Positions 1 through 7,727 of a stretch of DNA of 27,454 nt are shown piece by piece (the stretch's first letter is position 1; each line of letters starts with the position of its first letter). The position numbers and the translations under genes were made by a program. Under the pieces are notes generated by a model. The model ran no database searches. It was not told the DNA's origin and was given only the letters and a program-made list of their open reading frames with translations. The DNA is from Bremia lactucae (Eukaryota > Oomycota > Peronosporomycetes > Peronosporales > Peronosporaceae), in contig NC_090618.1 of the NCBI RefSeq assembly GCF_004359215.1, positions 1,145,728-1,173,181 on the forward strand, read 5' to 3'.

Positions 1-164
1 TTGCGATCTTTGGCATCGCAGGCCTGATGATACAGACGCTTTGATTGCAACAATTTATTGCGCTGCTCTTTTCGAGTAAAGTAGAGACCCACGATCATCA
101 CGGAGATGAGGTAGATGACACATAGTGACAAATCGAGCAGTCCAAGCTCCACGACGAGGCCCAT
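1..164 (-). CDS. Sodium:solute symporter (SSF), N-terminal exon, partial
   Basis: Reading down from an ATG at 162-164 gives 54 codons open to the window edge. They encode a short N-terminus (MGLVVELGLLDLSLC), one hydrophobic helix (VIYLISVMIVGLYF), then a basic cytoplasmic stretch (TRKEQRNK). A leading transmembrane helix followed by GLYF and basic residues is usual for the SSF (SLC5-like) family, membrane proteins that couple Na+ to solute uptake. The assignment is strengthened by the same exon at 17894 lying just upstream of clear SSF sequence at 22570-23630. This copy still has the uninterrupted target site (aagct, 144-148) that the Copia element hit in the other copy. The substrate cannot be inferred. 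The gene continues beyond the window, so whether it is intact is unknown. Confidence 0.7.
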   Translation of the reverse strand, partial: MGLVVELGLLDLSLCVIYLISVMIVGLYFTRKEQRNKLLQSKRLYHQACDAKDR

Positions 165-250
165 GACGACTATACCTTTTGAGATGAATAGAGTTTTGTT
201 GTCACGTTTATAGACTTTTGCAGGCACGAGTTTAGATTTTGTTGCCATAC

Positions 251-437
251 GTCCACATACGAACACCATGATCAAACACGTCGCATGCTTTTTCGGCGTA
301 CCCGAAATTGTTGTTATAATACAATCTCGTAATATTATTCATTCTTAAAATGAGCACGCAACAATTATTGTAAGTATTGTACGAAGATTTTAACCCATCT
401 GATTACTTGTCATAGCTTCTAAGAACAAAAAAGTGGC
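251..437. repeat. Upstream segment S, inverted relative to its copy at 17611-17814
   Basis: This roughly 190-bp segment starts at gtccacatacgaacaccatg and ends near gaacaaaaaagtggc. It matches 17611-17814 in the same strand sense, although the adjoining symporter start lies on opposite strands at the two loci. It is therefore inverted with respect to the symporter it precedes. Partial reverse copies lie in X1 (about 5640-5770) and X2 (about 14820-14950). It holds AT-rich sequence and no convincing ORF. It may be symporter upstream DNA, but I see no defined promoter element. Confidence 0.6.
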
Positions 438-627
438 TCCTAGCATAAATAGTGGCAATCTGCAACAATAATAAATGCTCTTCCCAACTTTGATGCTTTA
501 ATTTCTTATAGACAACCGAGTATTTTGTTAAATCTATTGTGCACTGTGCAGCAAAATTACACCAAAGGTTGAAGGCGCTCCTTCGAATGTGATCCTCTGG
601 AATCGCTTCAAACGTCGTAAACGTCAA
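403..627 (-). CDS. Small hypothetical ORF, member of a local repeat family
   Basis: A 74-codon ORF of unknown function. Its reading frame (for example RRSAFNLWCNFAAQCTIDL and SVVYKKLKHQSWEEH) is recognisable in damaged form at about 6165-6295, 15350-15480 and, inverted, 25220-25380. Those copies carry in-frame stops, for example where KY in TKYSVVY is replaced. Recurrence of the same frame suggests it was once coding, perhaps as one exon of a longer gene, but the coding strand is not certain. The last codons (about 403-437) run into segment S, so the C-terminus is probably not native. No domain is recognised. Confidence 0.3.
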   Translation of the reverse strand: MTFTTFEAIPEDHIRRSAFNLWCNFAAQCTIDLTKYSVVYKKLKHQSWEEHLLLLQIATIYARSHFFVLRSYDK

Positions 628-650
628 GACATCTGGCGTAACTAGGAGTA

Positions 651-1190
651 TTACACGTAATTAATCGGAATCATGCGAGGTCGCTCGGTACAGGCAGCGC
701 ATGGATACTCTAGCCGAACGTCCTCGGCTTTGCGCTTTCTCAAGTGCTCTTGATCTTCCTCGTCTCTCTCTTCCTTGGGCTCCCAGCGTACCATTGACCG
801 ACGACGCGAGCCTAAGATGTTTGTTTCCCGTGCGTGGCCTTTTGGATAATATTAATTAACAATCTTTTATTGTTAATTTCATGTAACGATACACCCCGTT
901 ACAGTGGACGCCCTCGACGCCCTCGGCCATCTCGCCCACTTGCGTTGTCCACGTAATCTCCGCGACTTGGGCAGACGGGCCCCTTTGTTGGACACGGCAC
1001 TGCCGCCTAAGCCAATGCCAAACTCGTGCACTGTGATGGTCGCCCACCTCACGCTTTTCTTAGGCTTTGCGAAGGTTTTAGATTGAATAGCATTGTAATT
1101 CTGGCGGTCGCTATGCCTTTGTGTTTTCTGAGCAATAGCGACGCGATCGGTGGATGTCGATGCACTACGTCCATTCGATGCGTCACGGGG
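651..1190 (-). pseudogene. Family P conserved hypothetical protein, broken copy 1
   Basis: Coding-looking frames run from about 1190 down to a stop at 651-653. The core reads VRWATITVHEFGIGLGGSAV, then a frameshift, then AEITWTTQVGEMAEGVEGVH. About 50 bp of unrelated sequence (about 850-900) then replaces the middle of the protein. The C-terminal part (SRRRSMVRWEPKEERD ... RMIPINYV) resumes in another frame. The same protein occurs at 3563-4165, 12718-13311 and, inverted, 24645-25183. I believe this VHEFG-type small protein recurs in oomycete genomes but know no function for it. The lesions make this copy a pseudogene. Confidence 0.6.
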
Positions 1191-1700
1191 TACTGTTGTA
1201 TACGACGATACTGCTGTCGTGTGCGTGAGATTGCTATCTTGTCTCGTAGTCTACCATGGATTACATGTTTTCAGGCAGGTCTCCTAAAACCTCGGCTGAC
1301 GTCGTGGGCTATCCACTGCCGCCCGTGGGCTATGCTTAAAGCATGTTAGTAGCTTCTTTGAGTCGCTCCCGACGCTTTAGGGCTGCACCTAAGCACTTGT
1401 ACCCAGCCATTGCTTATGCAACAGCTGTGAAAGAGATCGTGCATGTACTTACGTAGCTCGACAGTTATCGGTGCAACTGTTTATTATTTGATACCATAGG
1501 TTTCCCGACACGCGAAACATTCGTCAAGAATATAAAATCTGGAAGCATTAGGCGTCAGTATACAATCTAATTAATGCTCTCTCGATTACTTTCATTTTGT
1601 TACGCAAAAGCAGGAATTATATTTTTAACAAGAACCATGAAATACCTTCTTTGTTTTTTAACGTCCGAGTCGACACAGCGCGAAAAAACGAAAATGTGGC
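1191..1700. other. Intergenic stretch without a recognisable gene
   Basis: No convincing ORF is seen; the 107-codon frame at 1026-1349 (+) is antisense to family P at its start and looks accidental. From about 1455 onward the sequence is an inverted copy of 17013-17260, the flank downstream of the broken CRN at 16480-16880. It is therefore the downstream flank of a CRN locus. Confidence 0.5.
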
Positions 1701-3200
1701 AAGAAAAGCTAAAAAAATGTATTTCGAAGGAAAGTCGTGTTATTTCGAAGGCCAAGAAGTCTCAATCTACTACATTTAAAGTCCAACAACAGCCGTTCGT
1801 GTTGCAGGACCGCGCTTTATTTTAAATAATAACAAGTGCCAATGAAGTGGCTTAAATAGCTTCAGCCTCCAGAAGACTGCGATGAAAAAAATCCATTTTA
1901 TCGTTCAGGTCAACATCATCCCAAAAGTCTGGGAAATCATATGATTCTTCGACCCAACCATTTTTCACTGCCAAGATGCGTGCCATGCTTGCCTGAATGT
2001 ATAAACATCGATTAAATGGTCGCTCGAGGCCAATAAATGCCAAAGCGGTTCCATCCACGTCACCAAATGTTGTGTTTACATCAAACTCGCATGGTTCTTG
2101 CGTCAACGATATGCTCTCATGGAGCTCTTTTATCTGTATCTCATCAAACACTTTCTCGTTTTTACTGTTTTCGATAACCATATCAATAAGACGCGTGTTC
2201 CTGATATTTGGGTCAAAAAGCTTTAAACGGAAGGCGCCAGTATTATCACGAACAAAGCTGATATGGAAATGGTCGTACGCATACTTTAACGGCTTGAAAA
2301 GTAACATACCATTCTTCACGTCATCAATATCCGATATCTTCAGAAACCTATCCGCCAGATCTTCGTTGCTGCGCCGAAACAAATGTGACGCAATCACGAG
2401 GGACTTTGGAAACGCGACGTCGAGAAGCATACATTGAACCCAGGTTCTCTTCCGCTGATAGCATTTATAATACTTGCACAGGTTGTGCTTAAAGTAGTTA
2501 TTCCCAATTGTCTTCGTCGTTGGCGCCGCCGTAAGAATACGTGGGACCAATTTTTGAGCAAATTCCATCACTAGGTCGTTTTCTTGCTCCGGAACGACGA
2601 CTAGCACATGAATCTGGCAATCTGAGGGACGGTCCATTCCAATCAGCACATCCTCCACCAGATCATATCCCCGTAGCTTTTTGTCTTGACTCGTGAGCGC
2701 TTCGACAAGAGCAGTCGTCTCGCCATCCATCAGCTTCTCCATGTCTTCTGAGCGAGAAGAAAACCACTTGTTGTCCGCTGTCTTCGCCAGGAAAAGCTGC
2801 AGCTTATTGGCGTCAACCTTATCCAGCTCGTTCTTGTTCTCCTCCTTGATCTTATCCTTCAATTCGTCCACCAGCTTGTTGGTATCGATGTCTACGGAGA
2901 ACGCGTCTCCAGCAACGCCAACGATGACACACAGAAGAGTAACCATCTTTTGTTTTCGCGGCAGATTCTGGAATGAGGGATAATGGAAAGAGCTGAAGAG
3001 GTACGGATAGATTCTGACCAACGATATAATGGCTAGTAATCTAGAACGTGATTGACTTAATTTATGCAAGGTATAAGCCACAAGTTTTGACAGATTTGAC
3101 CAAGATCTTTTATTGATCCTAATAATAGTCCAATCATATCCAGGCAGCCCAATCGAGATAACACGACTTTCCTTCAAAATACAAATTTCTAGCTTTTATT
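1701..3200. repeat. Inverted-repeat-bounded cassette carrying a CRN gene
   Basis: Positions 1701-1748 and the reverse complement of 3153-3200 align without gaps over 48 bp with 6 mismatches. The shared core is gaaggaaagtcgtgttat, and the outer end reads aa(g/t)aaaagct. The repeats lie just outside the 3' and 5' sides of the CRN gene. Related single arms occur at 10464-10513 (3' side of the second intact CRN) and about 16962-17012 (3' side of the fourth CRN). No transposase is encoded between the arms and no clear target duplication is visible. The mobile nature is inference; the inverted repeat itself is directly visible. Confidence 0.7.
1852..2946 (-). CDS. CRN: Crinkler (CRN) effector, intact, HNH-like C-terminal domain
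   Basis: The product is 364 aa. I chose the ATG at 2944-2946 because [10 protein letters not shown] is the usual CRN start; the frame stays open 77 codons further upstream, but that part looks like leader DNA. The N-terminus has a short hydrophobic run, then LQLFLAK (LFLAK at 51-55), the host-translocation motif of CRNs. A DWL-type segment follows, ending in QIHVLVVVP (111-119), the usual recombination boundary. The C-terminal domain (about 150-364) has C172, ASHLF (H188), KNGMLLF (N212) and YDHFHISF (H226/H228). This spacing is reminiscent of an HNH nuclease fold, as reported for some CRN-type effectors; that is my inference. CRNs are secreted and act inside plant cells, often in the nucleus. 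The gene lies in a 1.5-kb inverted-repeat cassette, and no intron is needed. Confidence 0.9.
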   Translation of the reverse strand: MVTLLCVIVGVAGDAFSVDIDTNKLVDELKDKIKEENKNELDKVDANKLQLFLAKTADNKWFSSRSEDMEKLMDGETTALVEALTSQDKKLRGYDLVEDVLIGMDRPSDCQIHVLVVVPEQENDLVMEFAQKLVPRILTAAPTTKTIGNNYFKHNLCKYYKCYQRKRTWVQCMLLDVAFPKSLVIASHLFRRSNEDLADRFLKISDIDDVKNGMLLFKPLKYAYDHFHISFVRDNTGAFRLKLFDPNIRNTRLIDMVIENSKNEKVFDEIQIKELHESISLTQEPCEFDVNTTFGDVDGTALAFIGLERPFNRCLYIQASMARILAVKNGWVEESYDFPDFWDDVDLNDKMDFFHRSLLEAEAI

Positions 3201-3562
3201 ATTATAAATCGGAAATAGTATCTTCATGTTGTTTATGCATATCGCAGCTGTCTCCGTACATCTGCAAAAAGGCAGGGTGCTACATTTTTGTGGTACAGTC
3301 CATTTGTATCATTACCGGTTTCTTACTCTACTATCGAACTATACCGAAGTTCAAACTCATGAAACTTGGGCCTACAGCAAATCTTAAAGCGAGCGGCTCA
3401 AGAACTAGCTTTTAAATTATAAGCGAGGGGCTCAAGAACTAGCTTTTCGTTCATAATTGCAATACTTTTCCGACACACAATATTCTTAGCCTCTTCCTGC
3501 ACAATAAGTCCTCTTCTCTCCTTAAGCGCTATTACCCCGTTCTTTCCGAGGTAGCTTGCTCT
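3201..3562. repeat. CRN upstream flank F and start of block X1
   Basis: There is no gene here. Positions 3201-3273 (flank F) recur as a reverse complement at 10391-10463 with one mismatch in 73 bp. There it sits beside the 3' side of a CRN instead of the 5' side. From 3211 the sequence is also the start of the large X1/X2 duplication. Confidence 0.65.
3387..3454. repeat. 34-bp tandem repeat, two units
   Basis: The units start at 3387 and 3421, each with aagcgag(c/g)ggctcaagaac followed by tagctttt. Only the last 7-8 bases of each unit differ much. The pair is conserved at 12542-12609, so it predates the duplication. Confidence 0.8.
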
Positions 3563-4165
3563 TTACATGTAATTGACTGAAATCATTTGATGTCGCGAAA
3601 CGAGCGAAGGAGCACAAGCGTGGCGAGGCGATTCGGCCTTGCACCGCTGCTCTCGTTGCTGTCTCTTGGCCTCTTTGTTTGCATCAATGACCTCCAAAAG
3701 TGTCTGCTTGCGCGAAGAATTGATAATATTAGTTTCTCTCACAAACCGGAGAATCATGCCTTCGCTCACGCCTGAGCTTTCCAGCAACTGCACGCGCTCT
3801 TTTGACGTAAAGCGGTGCACGCCTTCGACGCATTCAGCCATCTCCCCGACTTTCGTGGTCTACGTGAACTCGAGTTTTTCGCTTAGACCAATGGAGGGAC
3901 CGCCCTTGTCAGGCACGGAGCTTCTTCCTAATCCAATTCCGAATTCATGAATCGTGATCGTAGACCAGCGAAGGATCTTTTTCGTTTTCCTCATTGAAAC
4001 GTGCTCGTCAAGGACTAACGGACTTCTTCGGCGCTTCCTACACCGTTCAGATAAAGCCAAGGAGATGCGCTTAGGAGCTTTCGAGTTCCTTTCAAACTAC
4101 TCGTTGAGAGTGCTTTCCTTCTTGTCTATTACTGTAAATGCATTGCTTTGTATCATGCCTGTAAA
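3563..4165 (-). pseudogene. Family P conserved hypothetical protein, copy 2, nonsense-interrupted
   Basis: One frame runs from about 4165 (MIQSNAF) down to a TAA at 3563-3565. It includes KKILRWSTITIHEFGIGLG, then MAECVEGVHRFTSKERVQLL, then SSGVSEGMILRFVRETNII, a basic coiled stretch (ANKEAKRQQREQRCK) and the C-terminus MISVNYM. Two stops break it: a TAG near 4097 and a TAG at 3860-3862. The second replaces the Trp codon found in EFTWTTQVGEM at the 24.9-kb copy. The second half reopens with an in-frame ATG at 3841, so a shorter product is conceivable. No function is known. The basic, Lys/Arg-rich ends might suggest a nuclear or nucleic-acid context, but nothing defines it. Confidence 0.6.
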
Positions 4166-4671
4166 GAGGCAAATGCGCGTTGCGAGGTGAGGTCTGTTCT
4201 GTTCAGTTCGCTTTCGAGCTCGGTGACTGTTGGAATGATTTTTTAAGGCAGCGGACGAGACCCGTCTATGCACACGCCTTTGAGGTTTCGTCCGCCCTTT
4301 GCAGTACACCGAAACGATTGTGAAGAATAAAGGGCTTTTAAGGACACTGGGTTGAGCAAGCTTGCTTGGCTTGCTACGTAGTTTAAGTAATTGGACTAGA
4401 ACATGCAACGTCTTGGCAACAGACTTGCCAAGAAGCCCATAAATGTCCCAATTACAGAGCGCATATTATTAGACCACGCCTAAACGGAAAATACGGCACC
4501 TTCCACGCGACTTGCGGAATACTAGCGTTTGTAAGTGGACGAGAGTGTGTGTCACAGCTGCCCAATTTTAAGTCATCTTCAAGCGTCGTCCTTACTATGT
4601 GCTAATCACATGGTTTTACAGCAAAGTATATCATGCGCGACCTCAGCTTAGCGTACGTGCCATTTTGTTTC
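4166..4671. other. Spacer in X1 without a recognisable gene
   Basis: The family P frame continues open upstream to about 4408, but without recognisable conservation beyond its twin copy in X2. The rest is unique spacer shared only with 13320-13825. No RNA gene or repeat is seen. Confidence 0.4.
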
Positions 4672-5637
4672 TCAATAATTTCCTGTCATTTTCTTCCCTT
4701 CGTTCGCTTGATAGATGTCTACAGTCCAGTACGACGACGCACTATTGATAGTCGTGTCAAAGGTTGTGAGTGCGGCGGCCACGAGTGAAGCCAAGACGAA
4801 ACCTTTGTAGCCATTTGGAAGCACCTTGCTGATCACAATGGGTACCACTCGCTCTGGATCAATGGCTACACCAACGTGGTCAATAGAGTATTGTATACCG
4901 AGTATAGCAATGCCAGCACTAAAAGCCCACCGTAGACTTAACAAGACCATGGCGACAGTTGTCTGGGACCGTACTTCTCGCTCGGATTTAGTCGCCAGGA
5001 CCGATTGTGACCCCGATCCTCCAGGGCCCGCAGCTGATCGCATAATTTGAAGAAACGAGTACGACGCGATAATGTAGCCAAATAAATTGTACATGGAGTA
5101 CGAAGCTTCTTCTGAGACATTGAGAGACCATGGCGGTACATCGGAGACCCAAGCAATACGTGTCGTGTTCATTTCAACAACTTGACGCTCGTTTTGCATC
5201 GATGCAACGGGCAAAAAGACGGTAAACGTCTCCGGAAGGTGGACCAGGAATCCTGATATTACGACCATTGTAAAGGAGGTGAAGATAAAAAGACTTTGAT
5301 ATACATCCGTGTATACGACCGTGGTATATCCGGATGCAATGGTGTATAGCATGGCAACAACCATCAACAAAGCGGCCGCCCAAAACCAGATGACAAATTT
5401 CCCCACTCGGGCGATTATACAAATTCCATGAAAAATTTACCTGTAATTTTTGCAATACTCCATTTAGTTGACGTTTCGTCTAAGTAGCCATTAACCCTTC
5501 ACGTACTTCCAGCCACGGCAAAATACGTCGTTGCCAAAATGCCACTTGTAAGTGAAGTAATGGCAATATTTGTGGGCAGTATCACCGCATCAACGCGAGA
5601 ACCAAAGCGAAACTTGATCCTGCACCATATTGAAGAA
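4672..5637 (-). pseudogene. Sodium:solute symporter core fragment (X1 copy)
   Basis: The open part (5406 down to 4672, 244 codons) reads as the middle of an SSF transporter. It has a hydrophobic helix (AAALLMVVAMLYTIASGY), then TTVVYTDVYQ, matching the family's x-V-x-x-T-D-x-x-Q element, and three more hydrophobic segments. It ends with PNGYKGFVLASLVAAALTTF and DTTINSASSYWTVDIYQ, the characteristic SSF helix-8 region. Upstream, fragments such as ILATTYFAVAG (about 5540) lie in another frame with a stop, so the 5' part is broken. The N-terminal exon is absent, and after DIYQA the sequence leaves the family (compare 23440) and stops. Both ends are lost, so a working transporter cannot be made. 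Confidence 0.75.
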
Positions 5638-5911
5638 TTACAATAATTGTTGCGTGCTCGTTTAAAGAATGAATAATCTTACGAGATTGTTTTATTAGAA
5701 CCGTATTTTGGGGGTACGCCGAAAAAGCATGCGACGTGTTTAGTCATGGTGTTTGTAAGTGGACGTATACCATGTCAGCACATGTATATGTGTATAGACC
5801 ACGACCGTATTGTGACTCTTTGGGTGAAGACAAACGTTTCAGCATGCAGCAAGCACGAAGAAATCACTCATCGCACTATCTAAACCTACAATGACTGTCT
5901 TTTAAAGGTTT

Positions 5912-6164
5912 ATGGACGCGCTTCACGAGGAAGACGACAGATGTGATAGACACGAACGAAAGCTTCTGCAAGATTTTCGAGTGGCCCACATCGGGTAAAA
6001 CCATGGTAGCGCTACAAGCTGGCGAAATTATCCGCTTTCGCTTGTCTCGATAGCAACGTGCCGATGCCATCGCATGGTGGACACACGAGCTCCTAAAGGG
6101 GGTACCACAGCGTCCTCGACTCTCTCTTGCAATTACGAAGCTCCTATCGGCATAAATAGCGGCA
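5912..6164 (+). pseudogene. Small hypothetical protein (RCDRHERKLLQDF family), frameshifted
   Basis: It starts at an ATG (5912) with MDALHEEDDRCDRHERKLLQ, reaches a stop after DFRVAHIG, and continues in another frame as AALQAGEIIRFRLSR and RADAIAWWTHELLKG. The intact version is at 17228-17464 on the other strand, with further copies at 15098 (+) and 25379-25640 (-). It has a charged, cysteine-containing N-terminal half and an amphipathic second half. No family is recognised. Confidence 0.45.
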
Positions 6165-6294
6165 ATCTGCAACAATAATAAATGCTCTTTCCAACTTCGA
6201 TGCTTTAATTTCTTATAGACAACCGAGTATTACGTTAAATTTATTGTGCACTGTGCAGCTAAATTACACCAAAGGCTGAAGGCGCTCCTTCGAA

Positions 6295-6434
6295 TGTTAA
6301 TGACAAGCGTGTGAGAGCAGAGGCACGTCACGCTGTGCTCTATGCGCTTTTATTAATTACAGAGAAGCCAGCATTTCACGTTGATTCGTCCACGTCGGAT
6401 GCAGCAATTCAACCGGTTGCCATAAAAATTAACT
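6295..6434 (+). CDS. Hypothetical C-terminal fragment (ARHAVLYALLL)
   Basis: A short frame, RVRAEARHAVLYALLLITEK then PAFHVDSSTSDAAI, closes at TGA 6432-6434 and is conserved at 15480-15624. It has no start codon of its own that I trust. It may be the last exon of the small gene upstream. Function unknown. Confidence 0.25.
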
Positions 6435-6451
6435 GACAACGTTAATTCACG

Positions 6452-6609
6452 ACGCGTGAGCGTGTGTTGGTAAGGAAAATTAGTAATTAGAAGGGATTAT
6501 TTACTATCTGGATGTGTTTGCACCTCTGGTACGCGTGAGCGTGTGTTGGTAAGGTAAATCAGTAATTAGGAGGGATTATTTACTATCTGGATGTGTTTGC
6601 ACCTCTGGT
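6452..6609. repeat. 79-bp direct tandem duplication, two units
   Basis: The units 6452-6530 and 6531-6609 both begin acgcgtgagcgtgtgttggt and end cacctctggt, with only a few differences. X2 has a single unit (about 15640-15720), so this duplication postdates the X1/X2 split or was lost there. Confidence 0.85.
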
Positions 6610-6757
6610 TGGACTTGTTGCCGCCACTGTCGCGATCCTGACGTCTTCTTTGCATCCGCTATCGACCGAGCTCTTTTCGTTAGCGAACAAAGTTTGCGAG
6701 CTTGCCCGAGAAGCGGGTGAGTTTACAGCAAAGACGATGGAATGCAAACTTTTGTAA
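6593..6757 (+). pseudogene. Hypothetical fragment, X1 copy
   Basis: The frame FAPLVGLVAATVAILTSSLH then PLSTELFSLANKVCELAREA stops at TAA 6755-6757 and again shortly after; the X2 copy (15678-15902) reads through both positions. The protein looks helical and alanine-rich. It is not recognised. Confidence 0.35.
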
Positions 6758-7084
6758 TTCGAGCGCTGAATTTGCTGGCTGGAAATCAAGTGAATGACTT
6801 GACCACAGAAGGTGCTGAACCAGTGAGAGGACTTGCTGTAGTCTAACAACGGATTGGGCTTCCTGGATCAGTATGTTGTTGACGCTGACTTCGTTATGAT
6901 TGGACTATTATTAGGATCAATATAAGATCTTGGTCATCTGCCAAAATTGTGGCTTATACCTTGCAAAAATTAAGTCAATCACGTTGTAGATTACTTAGCC
7001 ATTATATCGTTGGTCAGAATCTATCCGTACCTCTTCAGCTCTTCCCATTATCCCTCATTCCAGAATCTGCCGCGAAAAGGAGAG

Positions 7085-7726
7085 ATGGTAACTCTTCTGT
7101 GTGTCATCGTTGGCGTGACTGGAGACGCGTTCTCCGTAAACATCGATGACAGTAAGTTTGTAGGCCACTTGAAGGACAAGATCAAGGAGAAGAAAAAGAA
7201 CAAGCTGGATAAGGTTGACGCCAAAGATCTGCAGCTTTTCCTGGCGAAGACAGCGGACAACAAGTGGTTTTCTTCTCGCTCAGAAGACATGGAGAAGCTG
7301 ATGGATGGCGAGAAGATATCGGATATTGATGACGTGAAGAATGGTATGTTGCTGTTCAAGCCGTGAGGCAAGAAATCCCTGGCTCTCTAGACAAACGGTG
7401 CAACTTATAGCATGCACAGACTACGGTCCGTTATATATGGTTATCGACAACAGTAGAAACAAAAAAGTGCTTGATGCGACACAGATAACAGAACTATATG
7501 AGAACATATCGTTGACGCAAGAACCATGCGAGTTTGATGTAAACACACCATTTGGTGACGTGGATGGAACCGCTTTGGCATTTATTGGCCTCGAGCGACC
7601 ATTTAATCGATGTTTATACATTCAGGCAAGCATGGCACGCATCTTGGCAGTGAAAAATGGTTGGGTCGAAGAATCATATGATTTCCCAGACTTTTGGGAT
7701 GATGTTGACCTGAACGATAAAATGGA
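7085..7726 (+). pseudogene. CRN: Crinkler (CRN) effector, internally deleted copy
   Basis: The ATG at 7085-7087 starts the usual CRN N-terminus with LQLFLAK, and upstream DNA back to about 6870 is shared with the CRN at 10617-11708. After KLMDGE the sequence jumps directly to [17 protein letters not shown], so the DWL end, HVLVVVP and the first half of the C-terminal domain are missing. A TGA at 7364-7366 follows. About 70 bp of substituted sequence replaces the segment holding the YDHFHISF residues. The rest of the C-terminal domain then continues in a different frame to the N at 7727, where CRN homology stops. The same stop and substitution occur in the CRN at 15970-16880. It cannot encode a full effector; a 93-aa LFLAK-bearing peptide is the most it could make. 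Confidence 0.85.
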
Positions 7727-7727
7727 N

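Larger units (their letters stand above)
3211..6852. repeat. Block X1, first copy of a 3.6-kb segmental duplication
   Basis: The block is nearly collinear with 12366-15960 (offset 9155 at the left end, 9108 at the right end) and differs by scattered substitutions and small indels. Gene content and order are the same in both: family P (-), symporter core (-), two small + strand ORFs and a 5' fragment leading into a broken CRN (+). The main length difference is a 79-bp tandem duplication present only here. Confidence 0.9.

Noticed and set aside
1997..2437. 146-codon + strand ORF and its twin at 10762-11223
   Set aside because: Exactly antisense to the CRN C-terminal domain in both copies. It has no recognisable protein features of its own.
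2693..2983. Ser-rich + strand ORF, repeated at 11458-11745 and 7048-7371 (-)
   Set aside because: Antisense shadow of the CRN N-terminus; its Ser/Phe richness reflects the complement of the CRN codons.
6452..6609. Possible CRISPR-like or satellite array
   Set aside because: There are only two directly adjacent 79-bp units with no spacers, in a eukaryotic genome. A simple tandem duplication explains it.
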